Source: Oceanibaculum pacificum
GTDB taxonomy: Bacteria > Pseudomonadota > Alphaproteobacteria > Oceanibaculales > Oceanibaculaceae
Direction of reading: 5' to 3'
Assembly (NCBI RefSeq): GCF_001618175.1
Contig: NZ_LPXN01000094.1
Location: forward strand, 51,115-115,114
Length of the DNA stretch: 64,000 nucleotides
Under the pieces are notes generated by a model, which saw nothing but the letters and a program-made list of their open reading frames with translations, made no database searches and was not told where the DNA came from. Each line of letters begins with the position of its first letter. The stretch's first letter is position 1. This document shows positions 38,897 through 51,771 of the stretch, piece after piece. Position numbers and translations under genes: made by a program.

Positions 38897-40964
38897 GGGT
38901 GCCCGTCTTTTCCTGCTGGTCGGCCGCGCTGGTCAGCACGAAGGCTTCGGTGCATTTCGCCATGGTCACCGAGGCGCGGCTGATCGGGTCGGTCATATAG
39001 AAATTCTGGATCGGGTAGGCGAAGGCGGCAGCGTCCACCGTGCCCTCGGTCCCGAAGCTGCCCCACTCCCCGCCTTCGGCATGATCGACCTGCGCGAAGA
39101 TCGGGTAGTCGGCAACCAGCTTCTGGCGAAGCTGCGCCAGCGAATCGTAAGGCAGCGTGCGGCCCAGCCCTTCGGACAGGGCGCGCAGAATCTTCCAATC
39201 CTCGCGCGCGTCGCCGGGCGGGAACACGGCCATGCGGCCCAGCTGCACCCGGCCCTCGGTATTGACGTAGATGCCGTCCTTCTCGGTATAGGCCGCCCCC
39301 GGCAGGATCACGTCGGCGACATGCGCGCCGCGGTCGCCATGATGGCCCTGATAGATCACGAAGGCGTTCTTCAGCCGGTCGGTGTCGATCTCGTCGGCGG
39401 CCAGCAGATAGACCGTCTCGATCTCGCCCGCCTCGGCCCCGGCGAGGATGCCGGCCACGTCCTTGCCGCCCGCGCCCGGCACGAAGCCGAGATCGAGCCC
39501 GCCGACGCGCGATGCCGCCGTGTGCAGCACGTTGAAGCCGTTCCAGCCATCGCGGACCAGGCTGACCTTCTCCGCCAGCGCCCGGGCCTGGGCCAGGATC
39601 GCAGCACCGTCGGCCCGCGTCAGCGCGCCCTGCCCGACAATGACCATCGGCCGCTCGGCCTTGGACAGCGCCTCGGCCAGATCATGCTTGCCGGAGACCA
39701 GATCGCCCAGCAGCGTCGGGCTGTCGCCCAGATTTTCCGCATCGTAGGTCAGGTCCGCCGGCGCGCCGATGGAGGCGACCTTCAGCTTCCCAGTCAGCCA
39801 GCGCTTGCGGATGCGGGCATTGACGATGGGGGCCTCGACGCGCGGATTGCTGCCGACCAGCAGAATGAAATCCGCCTCCTCGATGCCGGCGATGGCGCTG
39901 TTGAAGATATAGCCGGCCCGCGGCCCGGCGGTCAGCTTGGTGCCGTCCTGGCGGCAATCCAGGCTGGCGACGCCCAAGCCTTCCAGCAGCGACTTCAGCG
40001 CATACATCGCCTCGACATCGACCGTGTCGCCGGCAATCGCACCGATCTTCTCGGCCGGGGTGCGGCGCAGGCGGTCGGCCACGGTCTGCAGCGCTTCCGG
40101 CCACTCGACCGGCATCAGCTTGCCGTTCTTGCGCACATAGGGCGTATCCAGCCGCTGGCGCAGCAGCCCGTCGCAGGCATAGCGCGTCTTGTCGGAAATC
40201 CACTCCTCATTCACCGCCTCGTTCACACGCGGCAGCACGCGCAGCACTTCCGAGCCGCGCGAATCGACCCGGATGGCCGAGCCGACGGCGTCCATCACAT
40301 CGACCGAGGGGGTCTTCTTCAACTCCCAGGGCCGCGCCTCGAAGGCGTAGGGCTTGGACGTCAGCGCGCCGACCGGGCAGAGATCGATCACATTGGCCGA
40401 CAGCTCGGAGGCCAGCGCCTTTTCGAGATAGGTGGTGATCTGCATGTTCTCGCCGCGATAGACCGCGCCGAGATCGTCGACGCCCGCGACCTCGCTGGCG
40501 AAGCGGATGCAGCGCGTGCAATGGATGCAGCGGGTCATGATCGTCTTGATCAGCGGGCCCATATGCTTGTCTTCGACCGCGCGCTTATTCTCCAGGAACC
40601 GGCTGGAGCCCGCGCCATAGGCCATCGCCTGGTCCTGCAGGTCGCATTCGCCGCCCTGGTCGCAGATCGGGCAGTCCAGCGGATGGTTCGCCAGCAGGAA
40701 CTCCATCACGCCGTTGCGCGCCTTCTTCACCAGCGGCGTATCGGTCTTGATGACCATGCCGTCGGCGGCCGGAAAGGCGCAGGAAGCGATGGGCTTCGGC
40801 GCCTTCTCCATCTCCACCAGGCACATGCGGCAATTGCCGGCGATCGACAGGCGCTCGTGATAGCAGAAGCGCGGAATTTCCTTCCCCGCCTCCTCGCAGG
40901 CCTGAAGGACCGTCGCCCCAGCCGGGACTTCGACCTCGATGCCGTCTACGGTGACTTTCGGCAT
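38889..40964 (-). CDS. nuoG: NADH-quinone oxidoreductase subunit G
   Basis: 691 residues. N-terminal [2Fe-2S] ferredoxin domain ([15 protein letters not shown]), then His/Cys [4Fe-4S] region ([18 protein letters not shown]) and ferredoxin-like [10 protein letters not shown] with [10 protein letters not shown]. The rest is a molybdopterin-oxidoreductase-like domain without cofactor. Length matches the mitochondrial-type subunit rather than the longer E. coli form. 24 bases after nuoF. Confidence 0.97.
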   Translation of the reverse strand: MPKVTVDGIEVEVPAGATVLQACEEAGKEIPRFCYHERLSIAGNCRMCLVEMEKAPKPIASCAFPAADGMVIKTDTPLVKKARNGVMEFLLANHPLDCPICDQGGECDLQDQAMAYGAGSSRFLENKRAVEDKHMGPLIKTIMTRCIHCTRCIRFASEVAGVDDLGAVYRGENMQITTYLEKALASELSANVIDLCPVGALTSKPYAFEARPWELKKTPSVDVMDAVGSAIRVDSRGSEVLRVLPRVNEAVNEEWISDKTRYACDGLLRQRLDTPYVRKNGKLMPVEWPEALQTVADRLRRTPAEKIGAIAGDTVDVEAMYALKSLLEGLGVASLDCRQDGTKLTAGPRAGYIFNSAIAGIEEADFILLVGSNPRVEAPIVNARIRKRWLTGKLKVASIGAPADLTYDAENLGDSPTLLGDLVSGKHDLAEALSKAERPMVIVGQGALTRADGAAILAQARALAEKVSLVRDGWNGFNVLHTAASRVGGLDLGFVPGAGGKDVAGILAGAEAGEIETVYLLAADEIDTDRLKNAFVIYQGHHGDRGAHVADVILPGAAYTEKDGIYVNTEGRVQLGRMAVFPPGDAREDWKILRALSEGLGRTLPYDSLAQLRQKLVADYPIFAQVDHAEGGEWGSFGTEGTVDAAAFAYPIQNFYMTDPISRASVTMAKCTEAFVLTSAADQQEKTGTHG

Positions 40965-40987
40965 GGATTTTCCCCCAAACCCCTACG

Positions 40988-42279
<1,292 letters not shown>

Positions 42280-42280
<1 letters not shown>

Positions 42281-42918
42281 CAGACCTTCGCCCCATCGCT
42301 GCCGGACGCATCCGTCTTCTTGATCAAAGTGGTCGGGCCGCCCTCCGGCGCGGAGGTCTGGCGGCCGATGATCGAACCGGCCGGCGGCACCTCGTCGCGG
42401 GACAGCTTGTCGAGCAGCGTCTCCGTGCTCGCCCCATCCATATCCTCGTAAAAATCGTCGTTCACCTGCAGGATCGGCGCATTCACGCAAGCGCCCAGAC
42501 ACTCCACCTCGACCATCGAGAATTTGCCGTCCTCGGTGACCTGGCCGAAATCGATCCCCAGCTTGCTGCGGCAGGCCGACACCACGGCGTCCGAGCCGCG
42601 CAGCCAGCACGGCGTCGTGGTGCAGAGCTGCAGGTGATACTTACCGACCGGCTCCAGATGGAACATGGTGTAGAAGGTCGCGACCTCCATCACCCGCATC
42701 GGCGCCACGCCGAGAATGCCGGCGATATGCTCCATCGCCGCCTGCGGCACCCAATTATCGTGCTGGCGCTGCGCCAGGTCGAGCAACGGCAGCACTGCGG
42801 AGAGCTGCCTCCCCGCCGGGTATTTGGCGATGATCTTTTCGACCTTGGCCTGGTTCTCCGCCGTGAAGGCGAAGCTGTCCGGCTGGACGAAATTCTGGGC
42901 TGGAGCGCCGCCGCTCAT
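42280..42918 (-). CDS. nuoE: NADH-quinone oxidoreductase subunit E
   Basis: 212 residues. [2Fe-2S] thioredoxin-like subunit; ligands in [10 protein letters not shown] and [13 protein letters not shown]-terminal tail of about 40 residues beyond the fold is rich in Ser, Gly and Pro, as in other alphaproteobacteria. The start overlaps the nuoD stop by four bases. Confidence 0.97.
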
Positions 42919-44093
42919 CGGTCGATCTCCCCGAAGACGATGTCGAGCGATCCGAGAATCGCGACGGAATCGGCCAGCATGTGGCCCTTGCAGAGGAAGT
43001 CCATGGCCGCCAGGAACGGATAGCCCGGCGCGCGGATATGGCAGCGATAAGGCCGGTTGCTGCCATCGGCGACAATGAAGACGCCGAATTCGCCCTTCGG
43101 GGCCTCGACGGCGGCATAGGTCTCGCCGGCCGGGACGTGGTAGCCCTCGGTATAGAGCTTGAAGTGATGGATCAGCGCTTCCATCGACTGCTTCATCTCG
43201 CCCCGTTTCGGGGGCGAAACCTTGCGATCGAGCGACTTGATCGGGCCGGACGGCATTTTCTCGATAGCCTGGCGCATGATCTTCAGGCTCTGGCGCATTT
43301 CTTCCATGCGCACCAGATAGCGCGCATAGCAATCGCCCGTCTTGCCGATCACCACGTCGAAATCCATATCGGCATAGGCGTCGTAGGGCTGCGACTTGCG
43401 CAGATCCCACGCCACGTCCGAGGCGCGCAGCGACGGGCCGGAGAAGCCCCAGGCCTGAGCCTCGGCCGCGCTGATGACGCCGATATCGACGGTGCGCTGC
43501 TTGAAGATGCGGTTCTCGGTCAGCAGGCTCTCGATATCGTCGATGATCTTCGGGAAGCTTTCGATCCAGGCCAGCATGTCGTCCGCGATACCCGCCGGCA
43601 GGTCCTGATGCACGCCGCCCGGCCGGAAATAGGCCGAATGCAGCCGCGCGCCCGACACGCGCTCATAGAACTCCATCAGCTTCTCGCGCTCCTCGAAGCC
43701 CCAGAGCAGCGGCGTCATGGCGCCGACATCGAGCGCGAAGGTGGTGATGTTCAGCAGATGGTTCAGAATGCGCGTCACTTCCGAGAACAACACCCGGATA
43801 TACTGCGCGCGCGCCGGCACTTCGAGGCCCAGCAGCTTCTCGACCGCCAGGGCGTAGGCATGCTCCTGGCACATCGGCGACACATAGTCGAGCCGGTCGA
43901 AATAGGGCACGGCCTGGAGATAGGTCTTGTACTCGATCAGCTTCTCGGTACCGCGATGCAGCAGGCCGATATGCGGGTCGGCGCGCTCGATCACCTCGCC
44001 GTCCATCTCCAGAACCAGACGCAGAACGCCGTGAGCCGCCGGGTGCTGCGGCCCGAAATTCAGCGTCATCGGCTTGATCGTCATCTCGGCCAT
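42915..44093 (-). CDS. nuoD: NADH-quinone oxidoreductase subunit D
   Basis: 392 residues, 49-kDa type, separate from nuoC (the two are fused in E. coli). With NuoB it forms the quinone site. Segments [19 protein letters not shown] and [18 protein letters not shown] are diagnostic, as is the C-terminal [12 protein letters not shown] overlaps the nuoC stop. Confidence 0.98.
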   Translation of the reverse strand: MAEMTIKPMTLNFGPQHPAAHGVLRLVLEMDGEVIERADPHIGLLHRGTEKLIEYKTYLQAVPYFDRLDYVSPMCQEHAYALAVEKLLGLEVPARAQYIRVLFSEVTRILNHLLNITTFALDVGAMTPLLWGFEEREKLMEFYERVSGARLHSAYFRPGGVHQDLPAGIADDMLAWIESFPKIIDDIESLLTENRIFKQRTVDIGVISAAEAQAWGFSGPSLRASDVAWDLRKSQPYDAYADMDFDVVIGKTGDCYARYLVRMEEMRQSLKIMRQAIEKMPSGPIKSLDRKVSPPKRGEMKQSMEALIHHFKLYTEGYHVPAGETYAAVEAPKGEFGVFIVADGSNRPYRCHIRAPGYPFLAAMDFLCKGHMLADSVAILGSLDIVFGEIDR

Positions 44094-44728
44094 CAGGCTT
44101 TGCCCTCATTCTGGACGTTGGCCTTCTCGTCGCCCGGCAGCCCCACGGCCGGCCCTTGGCGGGTCATGCCTTCCCACGGGCTCATGAAGTCGAAGGTGCG
44201 GAAATCCTGCACCAGCTTCACCGGCTCGTAGACGACGCGCTTCTGTTCCTCGTCGTAGCGCACTTCGACATAGCCGGTCAGCGGGAAGTCCTTGCGCAGC
44301 GGATGCCCCTCGAACCCGTAATCGGTCAGGATGCGGCGCAGATCAGGATGGTCGCTGAACAGCACGCCATAGAGATCCCACACCTCGCGCTCGTACCAGT
44401 TGGCGCTGGGGAAGATGGAGACCACGGACGGCACGGGATTGGCCTCGTCGGTCGCCAGCTTCACGGTGATGCGCTGGTTGTGCTTCAGGCTGAGCAGGCA
44501 ATAAACCAGCTCGAACCGCTCCTCGCGGTCGGGGTAATCGACTGCGGTTACGGTGACCAGCACCTTGAACTGGCAATTGCTGTCGTCGCGCAGCAAGGTC
44601 ATCAGCCGCAGCAGCGAAGCCGAGCGGGTCCAGACGGACAGCCCCCCTACCCCGATTTCGGTGTTCAGCACCTCGTTCGGCGCGGCGCTGGCGATATAAT
44701 CGCCCAGATCGATCAGAGCCTGTGTCAT
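44093..44728 (-). CDS. nuoC: NADH-quinone oxidoreductase subunit C
   Basis: 211 residues from ATG 44728 (TTG 44731 is adjacent). 30-kDa subunit. The signature [20 protein letters not shown] with [19 protein letters not shown] is complete. 26 bases after nuoB. Confidence 0.97.
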   Translation of the reverse strand: MTQALIDLGDYIASAAPNEVLNTEIGVGGLSVWTRSASLLRLMTLLRDDSNCQFKVLVTVTAVDYPDREERFELVYCLLSLKHNQRITVKLATDEANPVPSVVSIFPSANWYEREVWDLYGVLFSDHPDLRRILTDYGFEGHPLRKDFPLTGYVEVRYDEEQKRVVYEPVKLVQDFRTFDFMSPWEGMTRQGPAVGLPGDEKANVQNEGKA

Positions 44729-44754
44729 CAATCCAATCGCTTAACCGGCGGAGT

Positions 44755-45321
44755 CTATCGGGCGAAGCTGCTGGTGCGGCCGATCTTCTTCTGCAGCTGA
44801 AGCACGCCGTAGAGCAGCGCTTCCGCCGTCGGCGGGCACCCCGGCACATAGATATCGACCGGCACGATGCGGTCGCAGCCACGCACCACGGAATAGGAAT
44901 AGTGATAATAGCCGCCGCCATTGGCGCAGCTGCCCATTGAAATGACGTAGCGCGGCTCGGCCATCTGGTCATAGACCTTGCGCAACGCCGGGGCCATCTT
45001 GTTGCACAACGTGCCGGCCACGATCATCACGTCGGACTGGCGCGGACTGGGCCGGAACACGATGCCGTAGCGGTCAAGATCGTAGCGGCTGGCGGCGGTG
45101 TGCATCATCTCCACCGCGCAGCAGGCCAGGCCGAAGGTCATCGGCCACAACGAACCGCTGCGCGCCCAGGCCAGCAGCTTATCGAACTGGGCGACGACGA
45201 ACCCCTGATCGTTGATCTCGTCGGTCACGCGGCGCAGCAGAACATCCTGCTCGGCGCCGGGCTGCAACCCCATCCCGGTCGAACCGGGCACGAGAGTCTC
45301 GCGCGGAAGCGTCACTCCCAT
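44755..45321 (-). CDS. nuoB: NADH-quinone oxidoreductase subunit B
   Basis: 188 residues. It carries cluster N2, the last redox centre before quinone. Ligands are the adjacent Cys pair in [12 protein letters not shown], the Cys in [13 protein letters not shown] and in [14 protein letters not shown] 45321 is chosen (GGGAG about ten bases upstream) and overlaps nuoA by ten bases; GTG/ATG options a few codons earlier would lengthen it slightly. Confidence 0.97.
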   Translation of the reverse strand: MGVTLPRETLVPGSTGMGLQPGAEQDVLLRRVTDEINDQGFVVAQFDKLLAWARSGSLWPMTFGLACCAVEMMHTAASRYDLDRYGIVFRPSPRQSDVMIVAGTLCNKMAPALRKVYDQMAEPRYVISMGSCANGGGYYHYSYSVVRGCDRIVPVDIYVPGCPPTAEALLYGVLQLQKKIGRTSSFAR

Positions 45322-45677
45322 TCCAGGGCTCCCTTCTTCCACTCATAAACGAAGCCGATGGTCAGGATGCCAAGGAACACCACCATCGACCAGAAACCGA
45401 ACATGCCGATATCCCCCAGCGTAATCGCCCAGGGGAACAGGAACGCCACTTCCAGATCGAAGATGATGAACAGAATGGCGACCAGGTAGAAGCGCACGTC
45501 GAATTGGCTGCGGGCGTCATCGAACGCCTCGAAGCCGCATTCATAGGCGGACAGCTTCTCGGAGTCCGGGCGCTGCGGCGCGACGAGATAGGAGCCGATC
45601 ACCATCGCCAGCGACAAACCGACGGCGACGCCGATAAAAATCAGGATCGGCAGATATTCTTTCAGCAATGCTTCCAT
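45312..45677 (-). CDS. nuoA: NADH-quinone oxidoreductase subunit A
   Basis: 121 residues, three transmembrane helices. The matrix-side loop with [20 protein letters not shown] and the following [15 protein letters not shown] (conserved acidic residues) identify it. First gene of the 14-gene operon; transcription starts in the 270 bases upstream. Confidence 0.97.
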   Translation of the reverse strand: MEALLKEYLPILIFIGVAVGLSLAMVIGSYLVAPQRPDSEKLSAYECGFEAFDDARSQFDVRFYLVAILFIIFDLEVAFLFPWAITLGDIGMFGFWSMVVFLGILTIGFVYEWKKGALEWE

Positions 45678-45803
45678 GCGATCGGGCCCCTACGAGACAC
45701 CGGATAGGCCATCGGCGAATGATATAGAGCGAAACGGCGCTTCGCCATGTGCGAGTGCGAAAAGCCCCGCGCCGCACCTTCGTTAGCCGTCAACTCGGCG
45801 GCC

Positions 45804-45831
45804 ACTATACAGATGACAGCGTGTTTGGCAA
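45804..45831 (-). promoter_or_regulatory. nuoA: Candidate promoter of the nuo operon
   Basis: On the minus strand TTGCCA (45826-45831) and TATAGT (45804-45809) are 16 bases apart, about 127 bases upstream of nuoA. This is the best sigma-70-like pair in the gap; the transcribed leader would be more than 100 bases. Confidence 0.5.
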
Positions 45832-45951
45832 AGCAAACCGCACCTTATTTCCGCCACATACTGACCGGCGGGAAAGGCGGGCGCACCAAAGCGCCACATG
45901 ACACAACATCGTCATGCAAGCGCTTGGAGACAAATCATTTCTGTAAGGAAA

Positions 45952-46028
45952 TGGCGGGAGTGACGGGGCTCGAACCCGCGACCTCCGGCGTGACAGGCCG
46001 GCACTCTAACCAACTGAGCTACACCCCC
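45952..46028 (-). tRNA. tRNA-Asp (anticodon GTC)
   Basis: Minus strand: acceptor GGGGGTG pairs with CACTCCC (one G-T pair), discriminator G, encoded CCA. Anticodon stem CCGGC/GCCGG with loop CTGTCAC gives GTC. T arm GGGTTCGAGCC. 77 bases. Confidence 0.97.
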
Positions 46029-46238
46029 GCAAAGGGCCCCTCGTGAAAGGGAGCCCTGAGATACCCGTTCGACCGAAAGGTGTCAACGGTCTTTAATCGC
46101 ATTGCAACACATTGGTTTCCGCTAATTGAGCGGCTGCTGCGCAGCCTCCGGACCGATGTGGAAACGACGACACCAACCAGCGCCGGCTTTCCCGGCATGG
46201 CGCTAAACGATAGGCCGAAACGGCCTCTCCAAAGATCA

Positions 46239-46313
46239 TGGTGGGCGATGACGGGATCGAACCGCCGACCCTCTCGGTGTAAACGAGACGCTCTACCGCT
46301 GAGCTAATCGCCC
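46239..46313 (-). tRNA. tRNA-Val (anticodon TAC)
   Basis: Minus strand: acceptor GGGCGAT pairs with ATCGCCC, discriminator A, encoded CCA. Anticodon stem CTCG/CGAG with loop TTTACAC gives TAC. T arm GGTTCGATCC. 75 bases. It lies just after the HU terminator on the same strand. Confidence 0.97.
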
Positions 46314-46346
46314 TTAACCCTGCCATTCTGATAGCAGGCTTCTCAT

Positions 46347-46386
46347 AAAAAATCACGCCGGCGACCCGAGGGCCGCCGGCGTGATT
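46347..46386 (-). terminator. Intrinsic terminator after hupB
   Basis: A 13-base-pair stem AATCACGCCGGCG/CGCCGGCGTGATT with a ten-base loop, followed on the minus strand by a T-run, 21 bases after the HU stop codon. It separates HU from tRNA-Val. Confidence 0.9.
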
Positions 46387-46407
46387 TAAGCCCCAACAGG
46401 AGCGATC

Positions 46408-46680
46408 TTAGTTGATCGCGTCCTTCAAGCCCTTACCAGCCTTAAACTTAGGCTGCTTCGAAGCCGGGATCTTGATCTTTTCCCCAGTGCGCGGATTGCG
46501 CCCTTCGCTAGCCGCACGGCTGGAAACGGCGAAGGTACCGAAGCCGACGAGACGAACTTCGTCCCCCTTCTTCAGCGCGGAGGAAATAGCGTCGAAAACC
46601 GAGTCGACCGCCTTACCGGCGTCCGCCTTGGTCAGACCGCTGCTGTCTGCGACCGCAGCTACGAGTTCATTCTTATTCAC
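46408..46680 (-). CDS. hupB: DNA-binding protein HU
   Basis: 90 residues, exactly HU length, from a GTG start at 46680 with AGGGGGG upstream. Abundant nucleoid protein. Features: MNKNELVAAVADSSGLTKAD, GFGTFAVSSRAASEGRNPRTG (beta arm, 21 positions, conserved RNP) and IPASKQPKFKAGKGLKDAIN. The open frame upstream is not used. lon lies upstream on the same strand, the common lon-hup order. Confidence 0.95.
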   Translation of the reverse strand: MNKNELVAAVADSSGLTKADAGKAVDSVFDAISSALKKGDEVRLVGFGTFAVSSRAASEGRNPRTGEKIKIPASKQPKFKAGKGLKDAIN

Positions 46681-46887
46681 GTGAGCCCCCCTAGGATCCT
46701 CTAAAGAAAGGCCTTGCATCAATGTCCAAGGACGCCCCAAGGACGGGAAGGACTCTAGATCGCCCGATCTGCCGCCGTCAATCGAAGAAGGCGCTGAAAA
46801 CCGCAGAATCCGTACCTTTTTTGGGGATAAGACAGTTTCACACAGGCTTATCCACAAAGCGATGTCTTAAGTCGAATTCGCTTTAAA

Positions 46888-46916
46888 TACAAAAGCCCCC
46901 GCACAAGGCGGGGGCT
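46888..46916 (-). terminator. Intrinsic terminator after lon
   Basis: AGCCCCCGC/GCGGGGGCT stem with a five-base loop, followed on the minus strand by TTTGTATTT, 32 bases after the lon stop codon. It gives HU its own transcription unit, with its promoter in the remaining 200 bases. Confidence 0.87.
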
Positions 46917-46948
46917 GATGATCTCAAGTTATGGATAGGGGCTGCCGG

Positions 46949-49354
46949 TCAATGCGTAACCACCCCGCCCCGGTCGCCTTCCTCGCTCGACGGCGGAACC
47001 GCCTCCACATTGTTCTCGTCCCATTCAATGGCGACCAGAGGTTTGGTGAGGGCGACCTTCAGCACATCGTCGATCACCGAGCAGGGGATGATCTCCATTC
47101 CCTTCTTCACATTGTCGGGAATGTCGGCCAGGTCCTTCTCGTTCTCCTGCGGGATCAGCACGGTCTTGATGCCACCGCGCAAGGCGGCCAGCAGCTTCTC
47201 CTTCAAGCCGCCGATCGGCAGCACCCGGCCACGCAGGGTGATCTCGCCGGTCATGGCGACGTCGCGACGGATCGGAATGCCGGTCAGCACCGAGACGATG
47301 GTCGTCACCATGGCCACGCCCGCCGAGGGGCCGTCCTTCGGGGTTGCCCCTTCCGGCACATGGACATGGATGTCCTTCTTCTCGAACATTGTCGGCTTGA
47401 TGCCGAAAGCGATGGCGCGTGACTTCACGAAGGATTCGGCGGCATGCACCGATTCCTTCATCACATCGCCCAGCTTGCCGGTGGCCGCCACCTTGCCCTT
47501 GCCGGGCAGCGTAACCGCCTCAATGGTCAGCAACTCGCCGCCCACCTCGGTCCAGGCCAGGCCGGTAACGACGCCAACCGCATCCTCCAGCTCCGCCTCG
47601 CCGAAGCGGAATTTACGCACCCCGGCATATTTATCGAGGTTCGAGCGGGTTACCTTGATGCGTTCCTTGCCTTCGGAGAGGATCTCCTTCACCGCCTTGC
47701 GGGTCAGGTTGGCGATCTCGCGTTCCAGGCTGCGCACGCCGGCTTCCCGGGTGTAGTAGCGGATCAGGTCGCGCAGGGCGTCCTCGGAGATCGACCATTC
47801 CTCGGGCTTCAGGCCATTTTCCTTCACCTGCTTGTCGATCAGGTGACCGCGGGCGATCTCGACCTTCTCATCCTCGGTATAGCCGGGGATACGGATGATC
47901 TCCATGCGGTCGAGCAGCGGCTGCGGCATGCGCAGCGTATTCGCCGTGGTCACGAACATCACGTCCGACAGATCGTAATCGACCTCCAGATAATGGTCGG
48001 CGAAGGTGGCGTTCTGCTCCGGATCCAGCACCTCCAGCAGGGCCGAACTCGGATCGCCCCGCCAATCGGCGCCCAGCTTGTCGATCTCGTCCAGCAGGAA
48101 CAGCGGATTCGAGGATTTCGCCTTCTTCATGCCCTGGATGACCTTGCCCGGCATCGAACCGATATAGGTCCGCCGGTGGCCGCGCACTTCCGCCTCGTCG
48201 CGCACGCCGCCAAGGCTCATGCGCACGAAATTGCGGCCGGTGGCCTTGGCGATGGACTTGCCGAGCGAGGTCTTGCCGACGCCCGGAGGGCCGACGAGGC
48301 ACAGGATCGGCCCCTTGATCTTGCCGACGCGCTGCTGCACGGCAAGGTACTCAAGGATGCGTTCCTTGACCTTCTCCAGGCCGTAATGATCGGCGTCCAA
48401 GACCTCTTGGGCGAGCTTGATGTCCTTCTTGATCTTGGAGCGCTTCTTCCAGGGAATCGAGAGCATCCAGTCCAGATAGTTGCGCACCACCGTGGATTCG
48501 GCCGACATCGGGCTCATGGAGCGCAGCTTCTTCAGCTCCCCCATCGCCTTGTCGCGGGCTTCCTTGGACAGCCGCGTCTTCTTGATCCGCTCTTCGATCT
48601 CGGCGGTCTCGTCGCGGCCTTCCTCGCCCTCGCCCAACTCCTTCTGAATCGCCTTCAGCTGTTCGTTCAGATAGTACTCGCGCTGGGTCTTCTCCATCTG
48701 CCGCTTCACGCGGTTACGGATGCGCTTTTCCACCTGCAGCACGCCGATCTCGCCTTCCATGAAGGCATAGACCCGCTCCAGCCGCTCGGCGACCGAAGCG
48801 GTTTCCAGAAGCTGCTGCTTATCGGCGATCTTCAGCGCCAGATGCGAGGCGACCGTATCGGCCAGCTTGCTGGCATCGTCGATCTGATTGATCGAGACCA
48901 GCACCTCGGGCGGAATCTTCTTGTTCAGCTTGATATATTGCTCGAACTGGCTGACAGCGGCGCGGGACAGCGCGTCCAGCTCCTGCTTTTCCGCCGTCAC
49001 CTCGTCCAGCACCTCGGCATAGGCCTGGAAAAAATCCGGGTTGTCGCTGAAACGCTTGATCTGTGCCCGCTGGCCGCCCTCGACCAGAACCTTCACGGTC
49101 TGATCCGGCAGCTTGAGCAGCTGCAGAACGGTGCCGATGGTGCCGATCTGATAGATATCGCCGGACTGCGGATCGTCCTGGCTGGCGTCCTTCTGGGTGA
49201 CGAGCAGAATCTGCTTGTCGTCGCGCATGACGTCCTCAAGCGCGCGGACCGACTTCTCGCGGCCGACGAACAGAGGCACGATCATATGCGGGAACACCAC
49301 GATGTCCCGAAGCGGAAGAACTGGGAAGGTACCGCCGCGCGAATGCTCGTACAT
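46949..49354 (-). CDS. lon: ATP-dependent protease La (Lon)
   Basis: 801 residues. It degrades misfolded and regulatory proteins. N-terminal substrate domain (PVLPLRDIVVFPHMIVPLF), AAA+ module with Walker A GPPGVGKTSLGKSIA and Walker B FLLDEIDKLG, and C-terminal protease with Ser in KDGPSAGVAMV and Lys in GGLKEKLLAA. ATG 49354 has AGAGG five bases upstream; 67 more open codons upstream do not match the family. A sigma-32-like promoter lies upstream. Confidence 0.97.
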   Translation of the reverse strand: MYEHSRGGTFPVLPLRDIVVFPHMIVPLFVGREKSVRALEDVMRDDKQILLVTQKDASQDDPQSGDIYQIGTIGTVLQLLKLPDQTVKVLVEGGQRAQIKRFSDNPDFFQAYAEVLDEVTAEKQELDALSRAAVSQFEQYIKLNKKIPPEVLVSINQIDDASKLADTVASHLALKIADKQQLLETASVAERLERVYAFMEGEIGVLQVEKRIRNRVKRQMEKTQREYYLNEQLKAIQKELGEGEEGRDETAEIEERIKKTRLSKEARDKAMGELKKLRSMSPMSAESTVVRNYLDWMLSIPWKKRSKIKKDIKLAQEVLDADHYGLEKVKERILEYLAVQQRVGKIKGPILCLVGPPGVGKTSLGKSIAKATGRNFVRMSLGGVRDEAEVRGHRRTYIGSMPGKVIQGMKKAKSSNPLFLLDEIDKLGADWRGDPSSALLEVLDPEQNATFADHYLEVDYDLSDVMFVTTANTLRMPQPLLDRMEIIRIPGYTEDEKVEIARGHLIDKQVKENGLKPEEWSISEDALRDLIRYYTREAGVRSLEREIANLTRKAVKEILSEGKERIKVTRSNLDKYAGVRKFRFGEAELEDAVGVVTGLAWTEVGGELLTIEAVTLPGKGKVAATGKLGDVMKESVHAAESFVKSRAIAFGIKPTMFEKKDIHVHVPEGATPKDGPSAGVAMVTTIVSVLTGIPIRRDVAMTGEITLRGRVLPIGGLKEKLLAALRGGIKTVLIPQENEKDLADIPDNVKKGMEIIPCSVIDDVLKVALTKPLVAIEWDENNVEAVPPSSEEGDRGGVVTH

Positions 49355-49456
49355 ATTACCTCTTACGACTGAAATCCCGCCGGGATGGGATGTCTGTGGC
49401 GCGGAAGCAGACCACAAGACGTTGTGCGGGACAGGGAGTCGATCCCTAGATAACTC

Positions 49457-49484
49457 AAATGGCCCCTCCGAAACCGCCTTCAAG
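49457..49484 (-). promoter_or_regulatory. lon: Candidate heat-shock (sigma-32 type) promoter of lon
   Basis: On the minus strand CTTGAA (49479-49484) and GGCCATTT (49457-49464) are 14 bases apart, against the consensus CTTGAA-N13-15-CCCCATTT. It lies about 100 bases upstream of the lon start codon. Heat-shock control of lon is well established in proteobacteria. Confidence 0.5.
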
Positions 49485-49564
49485 AGCATCCTGAGCGGCG
49501 CCCCCGGAGGAAGCCTTAAATTTGCCCGCCCGGGAACAGAGGCGGCGGGCTGCAACCGGCCAAA

Positions 49565-50833
<1,269 letters not shown>

Positions 50834-50904
50834 TTCCACTCCGTGGAGTAACGTGCGCGTAATGATCCTATGTTAGCCAGAGGCTTTCGCTCGGCTCAAC
50901 GTGA

Positions 50905-50942
50905 AAAACGCGCCTCCCGCTGCATCGCACAGCGAGAGGCGT
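50905..50942 (-). terminator. Intrinsic terminator between clpP and clpX
   Basis: On the minus strand GCCTCTCGCTG pairs with CAGCGGGAGGC (one mismatch) and is followed by GCGTTTTTC, 80 bases after the clpP stop codon. It implies that clpX also has its own promoter in the short remaining gap. Confidence 0.75.
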
Positions 50943-51021
50943 CGTAAATACCGTCCTGCATAGAAATAGTGAGCCTTGTCCCATTCTCCAAGAGTGGGAT
51001 GCAAGGCATTGTTTTACCGGA

Positions 51022-51723
51022 TTATTTGGCTTCTCCGGCAGGGACCGGCCGCTTGCTGACCACGTCATCGATCAACCCGAAAGCTTTTGCTTCCTCGGCC
51101 GACATAAAACGGTCGCGTTCCAGCGCCTTTTCGATTTCCTCGACCGGCTGGCCGGTATGTTCGGCGTAAATCCGGTTCAGGCGGGCGCGGATCGACAGGA
51201 TCTCGCGGGCATGGATTTCGATATCCGTAGCCTGGCCCTGGGCGCCGCCGGAGGGCTGATGGACCATCACACGCGCATGCGGCAGCGAGAAGCGCTTGCC
51301 CTTGGCGCCAGCCGCCAGCAGCAGCGAGCCCATGGAAGCCGCCTGGCCGATGCACACGGTCGACACGTCGGGGCGGATATATTGCATCGTGTCGTACATC
51401 GCCAGGCCGGAGGTGACCACGCCACCCGGCGAGTTGATGTAGATCGCGATATCCTTGGTCGGATTTTCCGACTCGAGGAACAGAAGCTGGGCGCAGATCA
51501 GGCTGGAGACGCCGTCATGCACCTGGCCGGTCAGGAAGATAATCCGTTCCTTCAGCAGCCGGGAATAGATGTCGTAGGCCCGCTCCCCCCGGTTGGTCTG
51601 CTCGACCACCATCGGGACCAGGGTATTCATGTAGACGTCGATCGGATCACGCTCACGCATCACTCGGCTGCTTTCCTGCTTCGTACCGGAACCGCCGGGC
51701 ATGGGGCCCGGCGGCGGCTGCAT
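51022..51723 (-). CDS. clpP: ATP-dependent Clp protease proteolytic subunit
   Basis: 233 residues from ATG 51723. Serine protease partner of ClpX. Catalytic Ser lies in [14 protein letters not shown] and His in [11 protein letters not shown]. The first 21 residues (Pro/Gly/Ser-rich) are outside the family; ATG 51660 ([16 protein letters not shown]) gives the standard N-terminus and 212 residues. Neither start has a strong ribosome-binding site. ClpP is often processed at the N-terminus, so both forms are compatible with function. Confidence 0.95.
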   Translation of the reverse strand: MQPPPGPMPGGSGTKQESSRVMRERDPIDVYMNTLVPMVVEQTNRGERAYDIYSRLLKERIIFLTGQVHDGVSSLICAQLLFLESENPTKDIAIYINSPGGVVTSGLAMYDTMQYIRPDVSTVCIGQAASMGSLLLAAGAKGKRFSLPHARVMVHQPSGGAQGQATDIEIHAREILSIRARLNRIYAEHTGQPVEEIEKALERDRFMSAEEAKAFGLIDDVVSKRPVPAGEAK

Positions 51724-51771
51724 CTTGTCACGGGAATTTGGCCCGCAACAAGCCCGGCTTCAAGCGCAGGA

